Source: an uncultured Pelagibacteraceae bacterium
GTDB lineage: Bacteria > Pseudomonadota > Alphaproteobacteria > Pelagibacterales > Pelagibacteraceae
Assembly: GCA_902564785.1 (NCBI GenBank)
Contig: CACFCI010000001.1
Location: 1 to 64,000 of the forward strand
Direction of reading: 5' to 3'
Length of the DNA stretch: 64,000 bases
In this document: piece after piece, positions 1-9,627 of the stretch
Layout of the letters: every line of letters starts with the position of its first letter
Position numbering within the stretch: the stretch's first letter is position 1
Notes under the pieces: generated by a model
The model's input: the letters and a program-made list of their open reading frames with translations, nothing else
What the model was told of the DNA's origin: nothing
Databases searched by the model: none
Position numbers and translations under genes: made by a program

Positions 1-1814
1 TTACCTGTGGACATTAGGTCAAAAACTTTTTGATCTTCGTAATTAATTTTATCTATATGAAAATCTTGAATTTTTTTTCTTACAAGTTTTTGGGTATTAT
101 TAATTACAGTAAGTGTTTTTAAGCCCAGAAAGTCGAATTTTACTAAACCTGCGTTTTCCGCTGAATACATATCAAATTGTGTAGATGGTAATAATAGGTC
201 CGCAGAAATATCCTTATACAATGGAACAACTTCAGTAAGTTTTTTATCTGCTATTACTACTCCAGCGGCATGCGTAGCAACGTTTCTGTTAAGACCTTCT
301 AATTTTAAAGATAAATCAGTAAGTTTCTTTACTCTTGGATCATCATTAATAAGTTTTTGCAATCTTGGTTCCCCTGCAATGCACTGAGTTAAATTTTGTG
401 GTCTAGACGGATCGAAAGGTATCATTTTTGATATACTGTCAACATATCCATAAGCTAAACCCAAAACTCTTCCAACGTCTCTAATTACCATTCGAGCTTT
501 TAATTTACCAAATGTTATAATGTGTGCCACGCAATCTTTGTATTTTGTTGTTAAATACTCAAAAACTTGATCTCTTTTATCCTCACAAAAGTCTATATCA
601 AAATCTGGCATTGAAATTCTATCTGGATTTAAAAATCTTTCAAAAATAAGATTAAATTTTATTGGATCAACATCTGTAATTGATAAACACCAAGCTACTA
701 ACGAACCAGCACCTGAACCTCTTCCAGGACCTACAGGGATATCATTATTTTTAGCCCATTTAATATAGTCAGCAACTATAAGAAAATAACTAGAATATTT
801 CATTTCTATAATAATAGAAAGTTCATGATTAAGCCTGTCCTTATACTCTCTATAAGAATTGTTATTTTCTAGATCTTCATCACTTAAATTAAAAATTTCA
901 TTGAATTTGACTTTTAATCCTTCTATTGAATCTTTTTTTAAAATTTCGTCTGCATTTCCATCTTTATCGCTGCTAATATTAGGCAATATTGGGTTAGAAA
1001 ATAATGGTCTATAGCTACATCTTAATGGAAAATTATAATTATTTTCTAAAGCTTCAGGTAAGTCAGCAAATAATTCTGACATCTCTGAGTTAGTTTTTAG
1101 GTAATGCTGATCTGATAATCTTAACCTGTTTTTTTCATTTACATATGTCTTGTTACCTATACAAATTAAAGCATCGTGTGCTTCATGCATTTCTTTATGT
1201 AAATAAAAAACTTCATTAGTTGCAATAATAGGTATTTCTAAATCTAAAGATTTTTTTAAATTAAATTTTTCAAATCCAATTTCGTTTAGATCATTATGTC
1301 TTTGAATCTCTAAATAAAATCTGTCATCAAAAGTATTTTTAATCTTACTATAAAGATCATTAATTTCAGTAAACTTTCCTTTATCGAATAATTTACCAAA
1401 CAAACCAAAAACAGTTCCTGAAAATACAGCAACACCTTTTGAGTTATTTAATAATAATTCAAAATCTACATGTGGGTCTGATAATTCATCGTTTTTTAAA
1501 TACGAAAAAGATGATAGCTCTATTATATTTTTATATCCAACTTCATTGAGGGCAAACAAAGGAAGTAAACCTTTTGTATCTCCGATTTTAAAATTAATTT
1601 GAGTTCCTATTATTGGTTGAGTTCCAGTTTTTGAAATCTTTTCAGCAAATTCTAGTGCACCACATAAATTTGAAGTATCACACAAACCTAAGGATTTTAT
1701 TTCATTTTTCTTAGAATATTCTTGCAAATCATCAATTCTAGCAGCTCCTTCGCAAATTGAATATTGGGTATGAATTTTTAAATGATTAAAATTTTGTGAG
1801 ACAGATTCAGGCAT
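1..1814 (-). CDS. dnaE: DNA polymerase III alpha subunit, N-terminal part (truncated by window start)
   Basis: Catalytic subunit of the replicative DNA polymerase. I translated it by hand because the frame is open to the window edge: about 604 codons from ATG at 1814. The N-terminus (MPESVSQNFNHLKIHTQYS) begins the PHP domain. The polymerase signature PGRGSGAGSLV is followed by PDFDIDFCE, which holds two of the catalytic aspartates. The C-terminal half (fingers, beta-binding and OB regions) lies outside the window. The start overlaps the stop of the upstream lolD gene (ATGCCTGA), so translation is probably coupled. The identification is very secure. Confidence 0.96.
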   Translation of the reverse strand, partial: MPESVSQNFNHLKIHTQYSICEGAARIDDLQEYSKKNEIKSLGLCDTSNLCGALEFAEKISKTGTQPIIGTQINFKIGDTKGLLPLFALNEVGYKNIIELSSFSYLKNDELSDPHVDFELLLNNSKGVAVFSGTVFGLFGKLFDKGKFTEINDLYSKIKNTFDDRFYLEIQRHNDLNEIGFEKFNLKKSLDLEIPIIATNEVFYLHKEMHEAHDALICIGNKTYVNEKNRLRLSDQHYLKTNSEMSELFADLPEALENNYNFPLRCSYRPLFSNPILPNISSDKDGNADEILKKDSIEGLKVKFNEIFNLSDEDLENNNSYREYKDRLNHELSIIIEMKYSSYFLIVADYIKWAKNNDIPVGPGRGSGAGSLVAWCLSITDVDPIKFNLIFERFLNPDRISMPDFDIDFCEDKRDQVFEYLTTKYKDCVAHIITFGKLKARMVIRDVGRVLGLAYGYVDSISKMIPFDPSRPQNLTQCIAGEPRLQKLINDDPRVKKLTDLSLKLEGLNRNVATHAAGVVIADKKLTEVVPLYKDISADLLLPSTQFDMYSAENAGLVKFDFLGLKTLTVINNTQKLVRKKIQDFHIDKINYEDQKVFDLMSTG

Positions 1815-2484
1815 TAGATGATTTTATACTACCATCTCTCATCTCCAATAGATAATCTGCTTTTTTTGCAAAAAATCTATTATGAGTTGCAAATATAATT
1901 ATTCTGTCTGATCTTTTTTGATTGTTTAAAAGTTTAAAAATATCTTTAGCCGTATTCATGTCTAAACTACCGGTTGGTTCATCAGCTAAAATAATTTGAG
2001 GATCATTAATAATCGCTCTTGCTATTGCAACTCTTTGAGCTTCACCTCCAGAAAGTTGAGAGGGAAAATGATTTAATCTGTTAGAAAGTCCAATTTTTTT
2101 TAATAATTTTTCAGCTTTAGATAATGCTAATTTTTTGTCATTATTAAGAGATAAAGAAGCAAAATAAACATTTTCCAGTGCTGTAAAATCAGAAAGAAGA
2201 TTATTTTCTTGGTAAACAATACCTATTCTTTTAGCTCTAAATAAATCATTTTTTTCATTTTGACTGAAATTTATCTCTTGATTATCAAACTTAATGGTAC
2301 CAGATGTTGGTTTATCAATTAATGAAATTAAATTAAGTAAAGTTGATTTTCCAGATCCAGAGGGTCCCATTATTGAGTAAGTTTTACCTAACCTAAATTT
2401 TCTAGATAGACCTCTTAATACATTAATTTTTTTTTCCGTAGTAAAACTTTTTCGTATATTAGTTAATTCTAAAAAATTATTCAT
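1807..2484 (-). CDS. lolD: Lipoprotein-releasing ABC transporter ATPase
   Basis: Cytoplasmic ATPase of the LolCDE complex, which extracts outer-membrane lipoproteins from the inner membrane. Walker A GPSGSGKST is at residues 40-48, the signature LSGGEAQR near 143, Walker B ILADEPTGSLD near 165 and the switch histidine in FATHNR near 198. At 225 aa it is normal for LolD/MacB-type ATPases. It directly follows and overlaps by 8 nt the permease gene, which fixes the pairing. A MacB- or FtsE-like role is the alternative, but the lolC partner makes LolD most likely. Confidence 0.9.
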   Translation of the reverse strand: MNNFLELTNIRKSFTTEKKINVLRGLSRKFRLGKTYSIMGPSGSGKSTLLNLISLIDKPTSGTIKFDNQEINFSQNEKNDLFRAKRIGIVYQENNLLSDFTALENVYFASLSLNNDKKLALSKAEKLLKKIGLSNRLNHFPSQLSGGEAQRVAIARAIINDPQIILADEPTGSLDMNTAKDIFKLLNNQKRSDRIIIFATHNRFFAKKADYLLEMRDGSIKSSNA

Positions 2485-3688
2485 ACTTCAGTGATTTGAT
2501 AGGATCCATATTTGCAGCTTTAAGCGCTGGAAATATAGAAACTACTATTGTTATTAATATTGAACAGATTGTTATAATTGCTATTGAATTAATATTTATT
2601 TCTGAGGGCATCTTGCTTAAAAAATATATTTCCTCTGGAAATAAACTAATATTAAAAGTAGAGCTTAAAAATTGTCTAATGTTTTCTACATAAATTGAGA
2701 ATGTTACTCCTAAAAATATTCCAAAAATTGTTGCTGAGGTTCCAATTGAAACACCAACAAGAAAAAAAATTTTAATTATAGATTTATTCAAAACTCCAAT
2801 AGATTTTAAAATTGCAATATCTCGAGTTTTATTTTTAACTAAAATTGTTAAACCTGAAATTATATTAAAAGCAGCGACAATAATAATTAGAGATAAAATA
2901 ATAAACATCACATTTCTCTCAACTTTAAGTGCTGAAAATAATGAGCTATTCATATCAGCCCATGTATATACAAATGCATCAGGGTATAGTTTCATCAGTT
3001 TTTCTTTATGATTTTCAATATTTTTTGGATCTTTAAAATAATACTCGGTAAATCTATCATTTTTATTTTTGTCAAAAAAATCTTCTAAAGTGTTTAAATT
3101 TATATAAACAATATTTTCATCATATTCTGATAATCCACTTTCAAATATTGAAGTTATTAGAAATAATTTTTGCTTTGGTAAAGATCCAACTAACGTTTGA
3201 ACTCCAGAGGGTGAAGTAATTGAAACCTCATCTCCAATATCTAATCCTAAGATGTTACTTAAATCCCGACCAATAGAAATTGTATTTTCATTTAAATTTT
3301 TAGAACCAAAAAAACTATCATTATTTGAAATTTCTAGATCTTTAAAATCTTTTTCCAAATAACCTTTTAGCAAAACTCCTTTAGTGCCATTTTTATGAAA
3401 AATAACTGCTTCTCCGTCATTTGATAAAACTTCTTTAGCAAAATCTTTATCTGGCAAGGAAGCTAAAGGTTTGTCGTAAGGTTTGACAACTGCATGAGCA
3501 TTAAAGCCAACTATCTTGTCAATTAATTCAGTTCTAAATCCATTCATGACAGACATTACAATGATAAGAACCGCAACTCCAAGACTTATGCCTATAAAAG
3601 AAAAAATTGATATAACATTCAAAAAACCATCTTTTTTTCTGGCTTTTAAAAATCTAAAAGTAATTTCTTTTTCTAAAGTAGAAATCAA
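2477..3688 (-). CDS. lolC: Lipoprotein-releasing system transmembrane protein
   Basis: Inner-membrane permease of the Lol lipoprotein export system (LolC/LolE family, FtsX-type fold). The 403-aa protein has one N-terminal membrane segment (about 22-45), a large periplasmic domain, and three C-terminal segments (about 260-290, 305-330, 365-395). The conserved ISIFSFIGISLGVAVLI and NIISGLTILVKNKTRDIAIL stretches are typical. Only one permease gene is present, as in many alphaproteobacteria where a single LolC/E-type protein forms the homodimer. It overlaps lolD by 8 nt and proS by 4 nt, consistent with one transcript. Confidence 0.9.
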   Translation of the reverse strand: MISTLEKEITFRFLKARKKDGFLNVISIFSFIGISLGVAVLIIVMSVMNGFRTELIDKIVGFNAHAVVKPYDKPLASLPDKDFAKEVLSNDGEAVIFHKNGTKGVLLKGYLEKDFKDLEISNNDSFFGSKNLNENTISIGRDLSNILGLDIGDEVSITSPSGVQTLVGSLPKQKLFLITSIFESGLSEYDENIVYINLNTLEDFFDKNKNDRFTEYYFKDPKNIENHKEKLMKLYPDAFVYTWADMNSSLFSALKVERNVMFIILSLIIIVAAFNIISGLTILVKNKTRDIAILKSIGVLNKSIIKIFFLVGVSIGTSATIFGIFLGVTFSIYVENIRQFLSSTFNISLFPEEIYFLSKMPSEININSIAIITICSILITIVVSIFPALKAANMDPIKSLKYE

Positions 3689-5019
3689 ATTGAATTTTTT
3701 TGTTTAGTTATAATTTCTATAATTTTACTTAATGGTAAATTTTGAGTTTCACCACTTGTTTCCTTGAACTCTAATAAATCACCCTCACTTTTCTTGCCAA
3801 TAATAATTTGATACGGGGCACCAATTAAATTCATTTTTTTTATTTTTGATGAGAAATTCTCATCTGTATCATCAATGATTGCATCAATATTATTTTTGAT
3901 TAATTCTATATTGATATTATTTGCTTTATCTAAAGCTGAGGTATCATTTTTATTTATCATAGGTATTAAAGCAATGTCATAAGGAGCAACAGACAATGGC
4001 CATTTCATGATTTCATTTTTGTCATCATATTTTGCTTCAATTATAGCCCCTACTAACCTTGACACACCAATTCCATAAGAGCCCATTTTAACAAAATCTT
4101 TCTTTCCACCTGGTAAATCAACTGATGCACCCATTGGTTTTGAATACTTGTCACCAAAATAAAATATATGACCTACCTCTATACCTTTTGTAATCAATTG
4201 ATTTTCCTTAGAAACAATTTTTTCAAAATCTTCTTTATTAAACTTTTCATCAGTTACAGCATAAAACTGTTCATATTTTTTTCTCATACTTTCCAAAGAT
4301 GCTTTTTCTAGTTGAGTATCAGCATTATCAAGATCAAATATTCTTTTGTCAGTGAAAATTTTACTTTCACCTGTATCTGCAAGAATAATAAATTCATGAG
4401 ATAAATTTCCACCTATAGGTCCTGTGTCAGCAGCCATAGGTATTGCTGTCAAAGATAATCTTTTAAAAGTTCTCAAATATGAAAGAAAGAATTTATTATA
4501 AGAATAAAAAGCTTCTTCATCAGATACATCAAATGAATAGGCGTCTTTCATATAAAATTCTCTACCACGCATAATTCCAAATCTAGGTCTAATTTCATCT
4601 CTGAACTTCCATTGAATATGATACATAAGTTGTGGGAGTGATTTATAAGATTTTATTGATGATCTAAAAATTTCAGTAACTTGTTCTTCATTAGTTGGTC
4701 CATATAACATTTCTCTATTTTGACGGTCGGTTATTCTTAACATCTCTTCACCATAATCATCATAACGACCACTTTCTTTCCAAATTTCACTGGATTGAAT
4801 TGTAGGCATTAATATTTCTTGAGCTCCAATTTTGTTTTGTTCTTGTCTGACGATGTCTTCTATTTTTTTCATTACCTTAAAACCTAAAGGTAACCATGAA
4901 TAAATACCTGCTGAGGCTTGCTTGATCATTCCTACTCTCAACATCAATTGATGAGATTTAATTTTTGCTTCTGAAGGATTATTTTTTAATATTGGTATAA
5001 ATGAATTTGATAAAAGCAT
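3685..5019 (-). CDS. proS: Prolyl-tRNA synthetase, short alphaproteobacterial type
   Basis: Charges tRNA-Pro with proline in the cytosol. Class II motifs are visible: motif 2 region WKFRDEIRPRFGIMRGREFYMKDAYSFD and motif 3 region GSYGIGVSRLVGAIIEA. At 444 aa it matches the short form that lacks the editing insertion domain present in the 570-aa E. coli-type enzyme. The C-terminal anticodon-binding domain follows from about residue 345. It lies in the conserved order RNase J - DUF1467 - proS - lolC. Confidence 0.96.
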   Translation of the reverse strand: MLLSNSFIPILKNNPSEAKIKSHQLMLRVGMIKQASAGIYSWLPLGFKVMKKIEDIVRQEQNKIGAQEILMPTIQSSEIWKESGRYDDYGEEMLRITDRQNREMLYGPTNEEQVTEIFRSSIKSYKSLPQLMYHIQWKFRDEIRPRFGIMRGREFYMKDAYSFDVSDEEAFYSYNKFFLSYLRTFKRLSLTAIPMAADTGPIGGNLSHEFIILADTGESKIFTDKRIFDLDNADTQLEKASLESMRKKYEQFYAVTDEKFNKEDFEKIVSKENQLITKGIEVGHIFYFGDKYSKPMGASVDLPGGKKDFVKMGSYGIGVSRLVGAIIEAKYDDKNEIMKWPLSVAPYDIALIPMINKNDTSALDKANNINIELIKNNIDAIIDDTDENFSSKIKKMNLIGAPYQIIIGKKSEGDLLEFKETSGETQNLPLSKIIEIITKQKNSI

Positions 5020-5020
5020 C

Positions 5021-5266
5021 TTAATTAATCATATTTCTTAAATTTAAATATTCAAATTTAATTAATAAGTAAATTATTATGAAAATGACAGTAGTAATTC
5101 CAGTGCAATAAAGGAATTTTTTCAGCATTTTTGGATTTTCAGGTGAGCCAGGATCCTCACCGTCAATTTTTACAGTCTTTGTTCGATTCACATCAATAGG
5201 TAGAATAGCAAAAAAAACTATCCACCATATAATTATATAAATAATAGCTAAGCCTGTTGCGCTCAT
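5021..5266 (-). CDS. DUF1467 family small membrane protein
   Basis: 81-aa protein with two predicted membrane helices (about 5-23 and 50-68). It carries the family hallmarks: an N-terminal WWIVFFAILPI stretch and a GEDPGSPENP turn between the helices. DUF1467 proteins are conserved in alphaproteobacteria next to RNase J and proS, but their function is unknown. The start codon abuts the RNase J stop (1-nt overlap) and the stop is 1 nt before proS, so it is surely translated as part of this operon. Confidence 0.85.
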   Translation of the reverse strand: MSATGLAIIYIIIWWIVFFAILPIDVNRTKTVKIDGEDPGSPENPKMLKKFLYCTGITTVIFIIIYLLIKFEYLNLRNMIN

Positions 5267-6924
5267 TAAATTCTTACTAAATTGATATTGGTAAAAGGTT
5301 TTTTCCCTGTTCTCTCTTTTGAAAACTTTCTACAGGCAATTTTTAATGCATCAATAAGATTGTGTTCTTGTTGTTTGCTTCCAATTTTAAAAGTTCTAGA
5401 GGTTTTCTCTATTTCCTCTTCTAATCCATAAACAAAATCATCTCGATCATCTACAGGTAAACCACGAAATGAAAGAATAGGGTTATTGTGTATATTACCT
5501 TTAGGTGTAATCATTATTGTTACCTCAAGATATCCATTAGCACTTAAATTTTTCCTATCTTTTATCGATTGTGAATCTGGATCAACGCTTACACTACCAT
5601 CTAAATAAAGTCTGCCGCTCGGGGCCTTGTCATATACTTCAGGTTTTTCACCTGGATATAACTTAACAATATCACCATTTTCGACTTGAACTGGATGTGG
5701 CACTTGCATTTCTTTTGCAAAATTAATGTGTTCTATCATGTGCCTATGTTCACCGTGTACAGGTATTACACATCTAGGTTTTACCCATTGATACATCTCT
5801 TTAAGGTCTTCTCTATTTGGATGACCAGAAACATGAACAAACTCGGTTTCTTCAGATATTACTTCTATTCCATCCTTAACAAGTTGGTTGTGAAGTTTAT
5901 AAAGTTTTTTTTCATTACCAGGTATAATTTTTGAAGAAAAAATTACAGCATCACCTTTTTCAATAAAAACATCTGGATGAACATAACTAGAAATTCTCAT
6001 CATTGCACCCATTGGTTCGCCTTGGCTCCCAGTACATAAATACACAATTTTTTCTCTTGAAAAATTTTTAGCTTCTCTTGGATCAATTGGCTCAATTGTA
6101 TTTTTTAAATATCCGCATTGACGTGCAGCTTTATAAATACGATGCATTGATCTACCTACTAAAGAGATTTGTCTTCCTGTTTGTTCTGCACAATAAAAAG
6201 CTGTCTCCATTCTAGCTACGTTGGAAGCAAATGATGTTATGATAATTCTTTTTTTTAATCGAGACATAACGTTTAACATATTTTTTCTTACATCTAACTC
6301 TGAACCTGATCTACCAGCGCTAAAAACATTTGTTGAATCGCAAATCATTGCTAGCACGCCTTCTTCACCAATTTCCTTTAATCTTTTTTCGTTTATATTG
6401 TCTCCAATCAAAGGATTTGGATCTACCTTCCAATCTCCAGTATGCAAAATAACTCCTGCAGGAGTTTTTATTCTAAGTCCATTTGGTTCTAATATAGAAT
6501 GCGTTAAAGTAATATATTCAATTTCAAATGGGTCTAAAGAAACTTTTCCATTTAACTCAACAATCTGTAAATCATTGGTTATGTCGATTTGTTTTTCTTT
6601 AAATTTCTCTCGAATTAATACAGCTGTAAAAGGGGTTGCAAAAATTTTACATTGTAATTTTGGCCATAAATGAGCAATTGCACCTATATGATCCTCGTGA
6701 GCATGTGTTAAAACTATTCCTAATAAATTATCTTTTCTTTCAACTATAAACCCTGGATCTGGATAAATTAAATCAACACCTGGAATAGTATCATCTGCAA
6801 ATGTTACCCCTATGTCGACCATAATCCATTTATGATCACTAGGTTGTCCATAACCGAACAAATTCATGTTCATGCCTATTTCACCTGATCCACCTAAGGG
6901 ACAAAATAATAGTTCATCTTTCAT
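5266..6924 (-). CDS. rnj: Ribonuclease J
   Basis: Metallo-beta-lactamase/beta-CASP ribonuclease of mRNA decay and rRNA processing. The zinc motif LTHAHEDHIGA is near residue 75, followed by HTGDWKVDPNP and the CASP-region VSGHPNREDLKEMYQW and PVHGEHRHM motifs. At 552 aa it is full length for RNase J. Alphaproteobacteria commonly carry RNase J alongside RNase E. It sits 1 nt downstream of coaX in the usual birA-coaX-rnj order. Confidence 0.94.
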   Translation of the reverse strand: MKDELLFCPLGGSGEIGMNMNLFGYGQPSDHKWIMVDIGVTFADDTIPGVDLIYPDPGFIVERKDNLLGIVLTHAHEDHIGAIAHLWPKLQCKIFATPFTAVLIREKFKEKQIDITNDLQIVELNGKVSLDPFEIEYITLTHSILEPNGLRIKTPAGVILHTGDWKVDPNPLIGDNINEKRLKEIGEEGVLAMICDSTNVFSAGRSGSELDVRKNMLNVMSRLKKRIIITSFASNVARMETAFYCAEQTGRQISLVGRSMHRIYKAARQCGYLKNTIEPIDPREAKNFSREKIVYLCTGSQGEPMGAMMRISSYVHPDVFIEKGDAVIFSSKIIPGNEKKLYKLHNQLVKDGIEVISEETEFVHVSGHPNREDLKEMYQWVKPRCVIPVHGEHRHMIEHINFAKEMQVPHPVQVENGDIVKLYPGEKPEVYDKAPSGRLYLDGSVSVDPDSQSIKDRKNLSANGYLEVTIMITPKGNIHNNPILSFRGLPVDDRDDFVYGLEEEIEKTSRTFKIGSKQQEHNLIDALKIACRKFSKERTGKKPFTNINLVRI

Positions 6925-6925
6925 A

Positions 6926-7672
6926 TTATTTTATTAATTTTGAAATCTTTATTAAGCCTTTAATTGTAATATCTTGGTTGTGACTTGCTTTCGTTTTTAT
7001 TGAGTTTTTAAATAAATTTGAAAACCCACCAGTAATAACTACTTTAAAAGATTTTCTGGTCTCTTTCTTAATTAAATTAATAATATTGTCAATTAAACCT
7101 GCATAACCCCAAAAAAACCCTGATCTAACAGCTGAGATTGTATTGTTACCAATGACTTTATTAATCTTTTTTAAATCTATTTTTGGTATCAAAGTTGCTT
7201 TGTCAGACAAGGTATTAAGAGATAATCTCACACCCGGGGCAATAATTCCTCCATAATAAGTATTTTTAATTAGTACATCAAAAGTTGTTGCTGTACCAAA
7301 ATCCAAAATTATAAAATTATTTTTATCGTTCATTAAACTTATAGCATTAGTAATTCTATCTGAGCCTACCTGTTTATAATCTACTTTGATTTTTATAAGT
7401 GATTTTAAGTTTAATTTTTTAACCTCATAGCATTTTAATTTAACTTTTTTCGATAAAAATTTATTTATTATAGAGAAAGTTTTTGGAACAACACTACAAA
7501 ATAATATTTTTTCAATTTTATTTAATTGAATTTTATTTTTTTTAAATAAAATATTAAGCTGCTTGTTGTTTATAGATTTTGATAAAAAAGTAATTTTTTT
7601 TTTAATTTTATTACTTTTAGATACAATACATAATTTTGTTTCCGTATTACCAATATCACCTAGAATATACAT
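6926..7672 (-). CDS. coaX: Type III pantothenate kinase
   Basis: Phosphorylates pantothenate, the first step from vitamin B5 to coenzyme A. The ASKHA-fold phosphate loop DIGNTETKL is at residues 5-13 and the second phosphate motif DFGTATTFD near 124. GGIIAPGVRLSLNTLSDKAT is the conserved substrate region. At 248 aa it is the usual size. It overlaps the birA stop by 1 nt. The lysine-rich, low-complexity composition is typical of AT-rich genomes and not a sign of decay. Confidence 0.9.
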   Translation of the reverse strand: MYILGDIGNTETKLCIVSKSNKIKKKITFLSKSINNKQLNILFKKNKIQLNKIEKILFCSVVPKTFSIINKFLSKKVKLKCYEVKKLNLKSLIKIKVDYKQVGSDRITNAISLMNDKNNFIILDFGTATTFDVLIKNTYYGGIIAPGVRLSLNTLSDKATLIPKIDLKKINKVIGNNTISAVRSGFFWGYAGLIDNIINLIKKETRKSFKVVITGGFSNLFKNSIKTKASHNQDITIKGLIKISKLIK

Positions 7673-8208
7673 TATTTAATTTTATATAGTTTAGATAAAT
7701 TTTTTTCAAAAAGTTGTTTTAGTTTATTTTCTACAATTAATTTACTAATACTTTTTTTAGTTACCTCTTGCAAGTTTGTGGCAGGATAATTCCTTATAAT
7801 TGGATTTTTTTTAATATTTATGCCTATACCAGTAATTAAAAATTTTTTATTTCTTACAAATATGACTTCTTGTAAAATGCCACTAATTTTTTTTTTATTA
7901 ATTAATAAATCGTTTGGTTTTTTAAATAAAATTTTTTTACTTGTAAATAAAGAGAGTAATTTTTTGACTAAAAGACAATTAATTTTTGTTATAGTGTTAA
8001 TCGATAGCTTCGTTTTATTTAGTTCATTGAAAAAAGAGACAAATAAATTTCCTTTTGATGATATCCATTTTCTTCCATACTGTCCTCTACCATTTATTTG
8101 TGTTTCAGCAACAACCATACCTAATTTGTGTTTAGTTTCTTTAATAATTCTTATTGCAGTATTGTTTGTGCTTTTAACTTTTTTAAATTTAAATTTTTTA
8201 AATTTCAT
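7672..8208 (-). CDS. birA: Biotin--[acetyl-CoA-carboxylase] ligase
   Basis: Attaches biotin to carboxylase carrier proteins. The 178-aa protein is short: it has the catalytic core with the biotin/ATP loop NGRGQYGRKW (near residue 41) and KKPNDLLINKKKISGILQE. It has no N-terminal helix-turn-helix, and the C-terminal SH3-like domain is reduced or absent. It is therefore a ligase only and not a repressor. The stop-start junctions on both sides (nuoN and coaX) share a single base, indicating coupling to the complex I operon as in other alphaproteobacteria. Confidence 0.86.
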   Translation of the reverse strand: MKFKKFKFKKVKSTNNTAIRIIKETKHKLGMVVAETQINGRGQYGRKWISSKGNLFVSFFNELNKTKLSINTITKINCLLVKKLLSLFTSKKILFKKPNDLLINKKKISGILQEVIFVRNKKFLITGIGINIKKNPIIRNYPATNLQEVTKKSISKLIVENKLKQLFEKNLSKLYKIK

Positions 8209-9626
8209 TAAATAATATTAATTCTTGAAACAACTTCTACTAACTGACTTGGGAATATGAAGTATAAAAGAATTAATATAGTTGAAACTGTCAGTGAAAA
8301 TTTTAGCCATAAGCTATGGTCTGTATCATATTTATCTTTTTCCTTATCAAAATACATAATTTTTATAATTCTTAGATAATAAAAAGCTGCAACCACAGTT
8401 GATAACAACCCTACTATAGCTAAGAAATACATTGATTGTTCCAATACTGCTTTAAAAACGTAAAATTTTGCGAAGAAACCTGCTAGGGGTGGTATGCCTG
8501 CTAAAGAAAATAGTATTAACAACAAACACAAAGACAACAATGGATGATTTTTTGATAATCCTGAGAGATCATCAATGTCTTCATAATATTGATCTTTTCT
8601 TCTTAACATTAATAGACATGAAAAAAGAGCTAAATTCATAACAACATAAATAGAAATATAAATTATCGAACTTTGAATACCCTCGTTTGATGCTGTGGCT
8701 AAACCAGCCAATGTGTAACCAATGTGTCCTATAGAACTGTAAGCAATTAGTCTTTTAATATTAGTTTGCCCTATAGCAGCAACTGCTCCAAAAACCATAG
8801 AAGCTATAGATAAGAAAACTATTATCATTTGCCATTGATCAATTAAATTTAAAAAAGGAACATATAAAAATCTAATAAATACAGTCAAAGCAGCTACCTT
8901 TGGTACTATTGTAAAAAACAAAGTTACAGTTGTTGGAGATCCTTCATAAACATCAGGTGCCCACATATGGAATGGAACTGCAGAAATTTTGAATGCTAAA
9001 CCAACTAATATGAACACAATTCCAAAAGTTAAAACATATTCCTCAGAATTTAGTTGATTTGATATTATATCAAAATTAGTAGAACCTGAAAAACCATAAA
9101 CTAAAGAACATCCATATAATAAAAGTCCTGATGATAATGCACTTAAAACAAAATATTTCAAACCCGCTTCTGATGATTTTAATTGATCTCTGTTATATGT
9201 AGCTAAAACATAAAGAGCTAATGATTGTAATTCTAAGCCCATATAAAAAACAATTAAATCATTTGAGCTGATCATTACCATCATACCAAGAATAGAACTC
9301 AAAATAAGAACAGGATATTCTATATTGTATATTTTAAATGTTTTTAAATAAGTTGACGAAATAACTAAAACTATAAAACCTCCAATTAAAGTTATAATTT
9401 TCATTAGCGAGGACATACTGTCAATCACAACACTTTCATTAAACAAAGTTTCTCTAGTTACAGAGAAAGTTTCATTGATTGTTATTATTGTTGTAATTAA
9501 GATTGCAAACAAAGATAAATTGAACGTAATTTTAGAACTGTCATTTTTGAACACACCTAAAATAAGTAGAAACATAATTGATAGAGAAATAAAAATTTCA
9601 GGTAATATTAAATTTAAATTTTCCAT
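8208..9626 (-). CDS. nuoN: NADH-quinone oxidoreductase subunit N
   Basis: Antiporter-like proton-pumping subunit of respiratory complex I. The 472-aa protein has about 14 membrane helices and the Mrp-type core, including the conserved VSIGHIGYTLAGLA-like segment (here YSSIGHIGYTLAGLA). It is the last nuo gene of the operon, 1 nt after nuoM and overlapping birA by 1 nt. Confidence 0.95.
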   Translation of the reverse strand: MENLNLILPEIFISLSIMFLLILGVFKNDSSKITFNLSLFAILITTIITINETFSVTRETLFNESVVIDSMSSLMKIITLIGGFIVLVISSTYLKTFKIYNIEYPVLILSSILGMMVMISSNDLIVFYMGLELQSLALYVLATYNRDQLKSSEAGLKYFVLSALSSGLLLYGCSLVYGFSGSTNFDIISNQLNSEEYVLTFGIVFILVGLAFKISAVPFHMWAPDVYEGSPTTVTLFFTIVPKVAALTVFIRFLYVPFLNLIDQWQMIIVFLSIASMVFGAVAAIGQTNIKRLIAYSSIGHIGYTLAGLATASNEGIQSSIIYISIYVVMNLALFSCLLMLRRKDQYYEDIDDLSGLSKNHPLLSLCLLLILFSLAGIPPLAGFFAKFYVFKAVLEQSMYFLAIVGLLSTVVAAFYYLRIIKIMYFDKEKDKYDTDHSLWLKFSLTVSTILILLYFIFPSQLVEVVSRINII

Positions 9627-9627
9627 A

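Noticed and set aside
2496-2693. Plus-strand ORFs inside lolC, and similar ones across the nuo, lon, tig and apr genes
   Set aside because: They are antisense shadows of strongly supported genes with no family motif or SD of their own.
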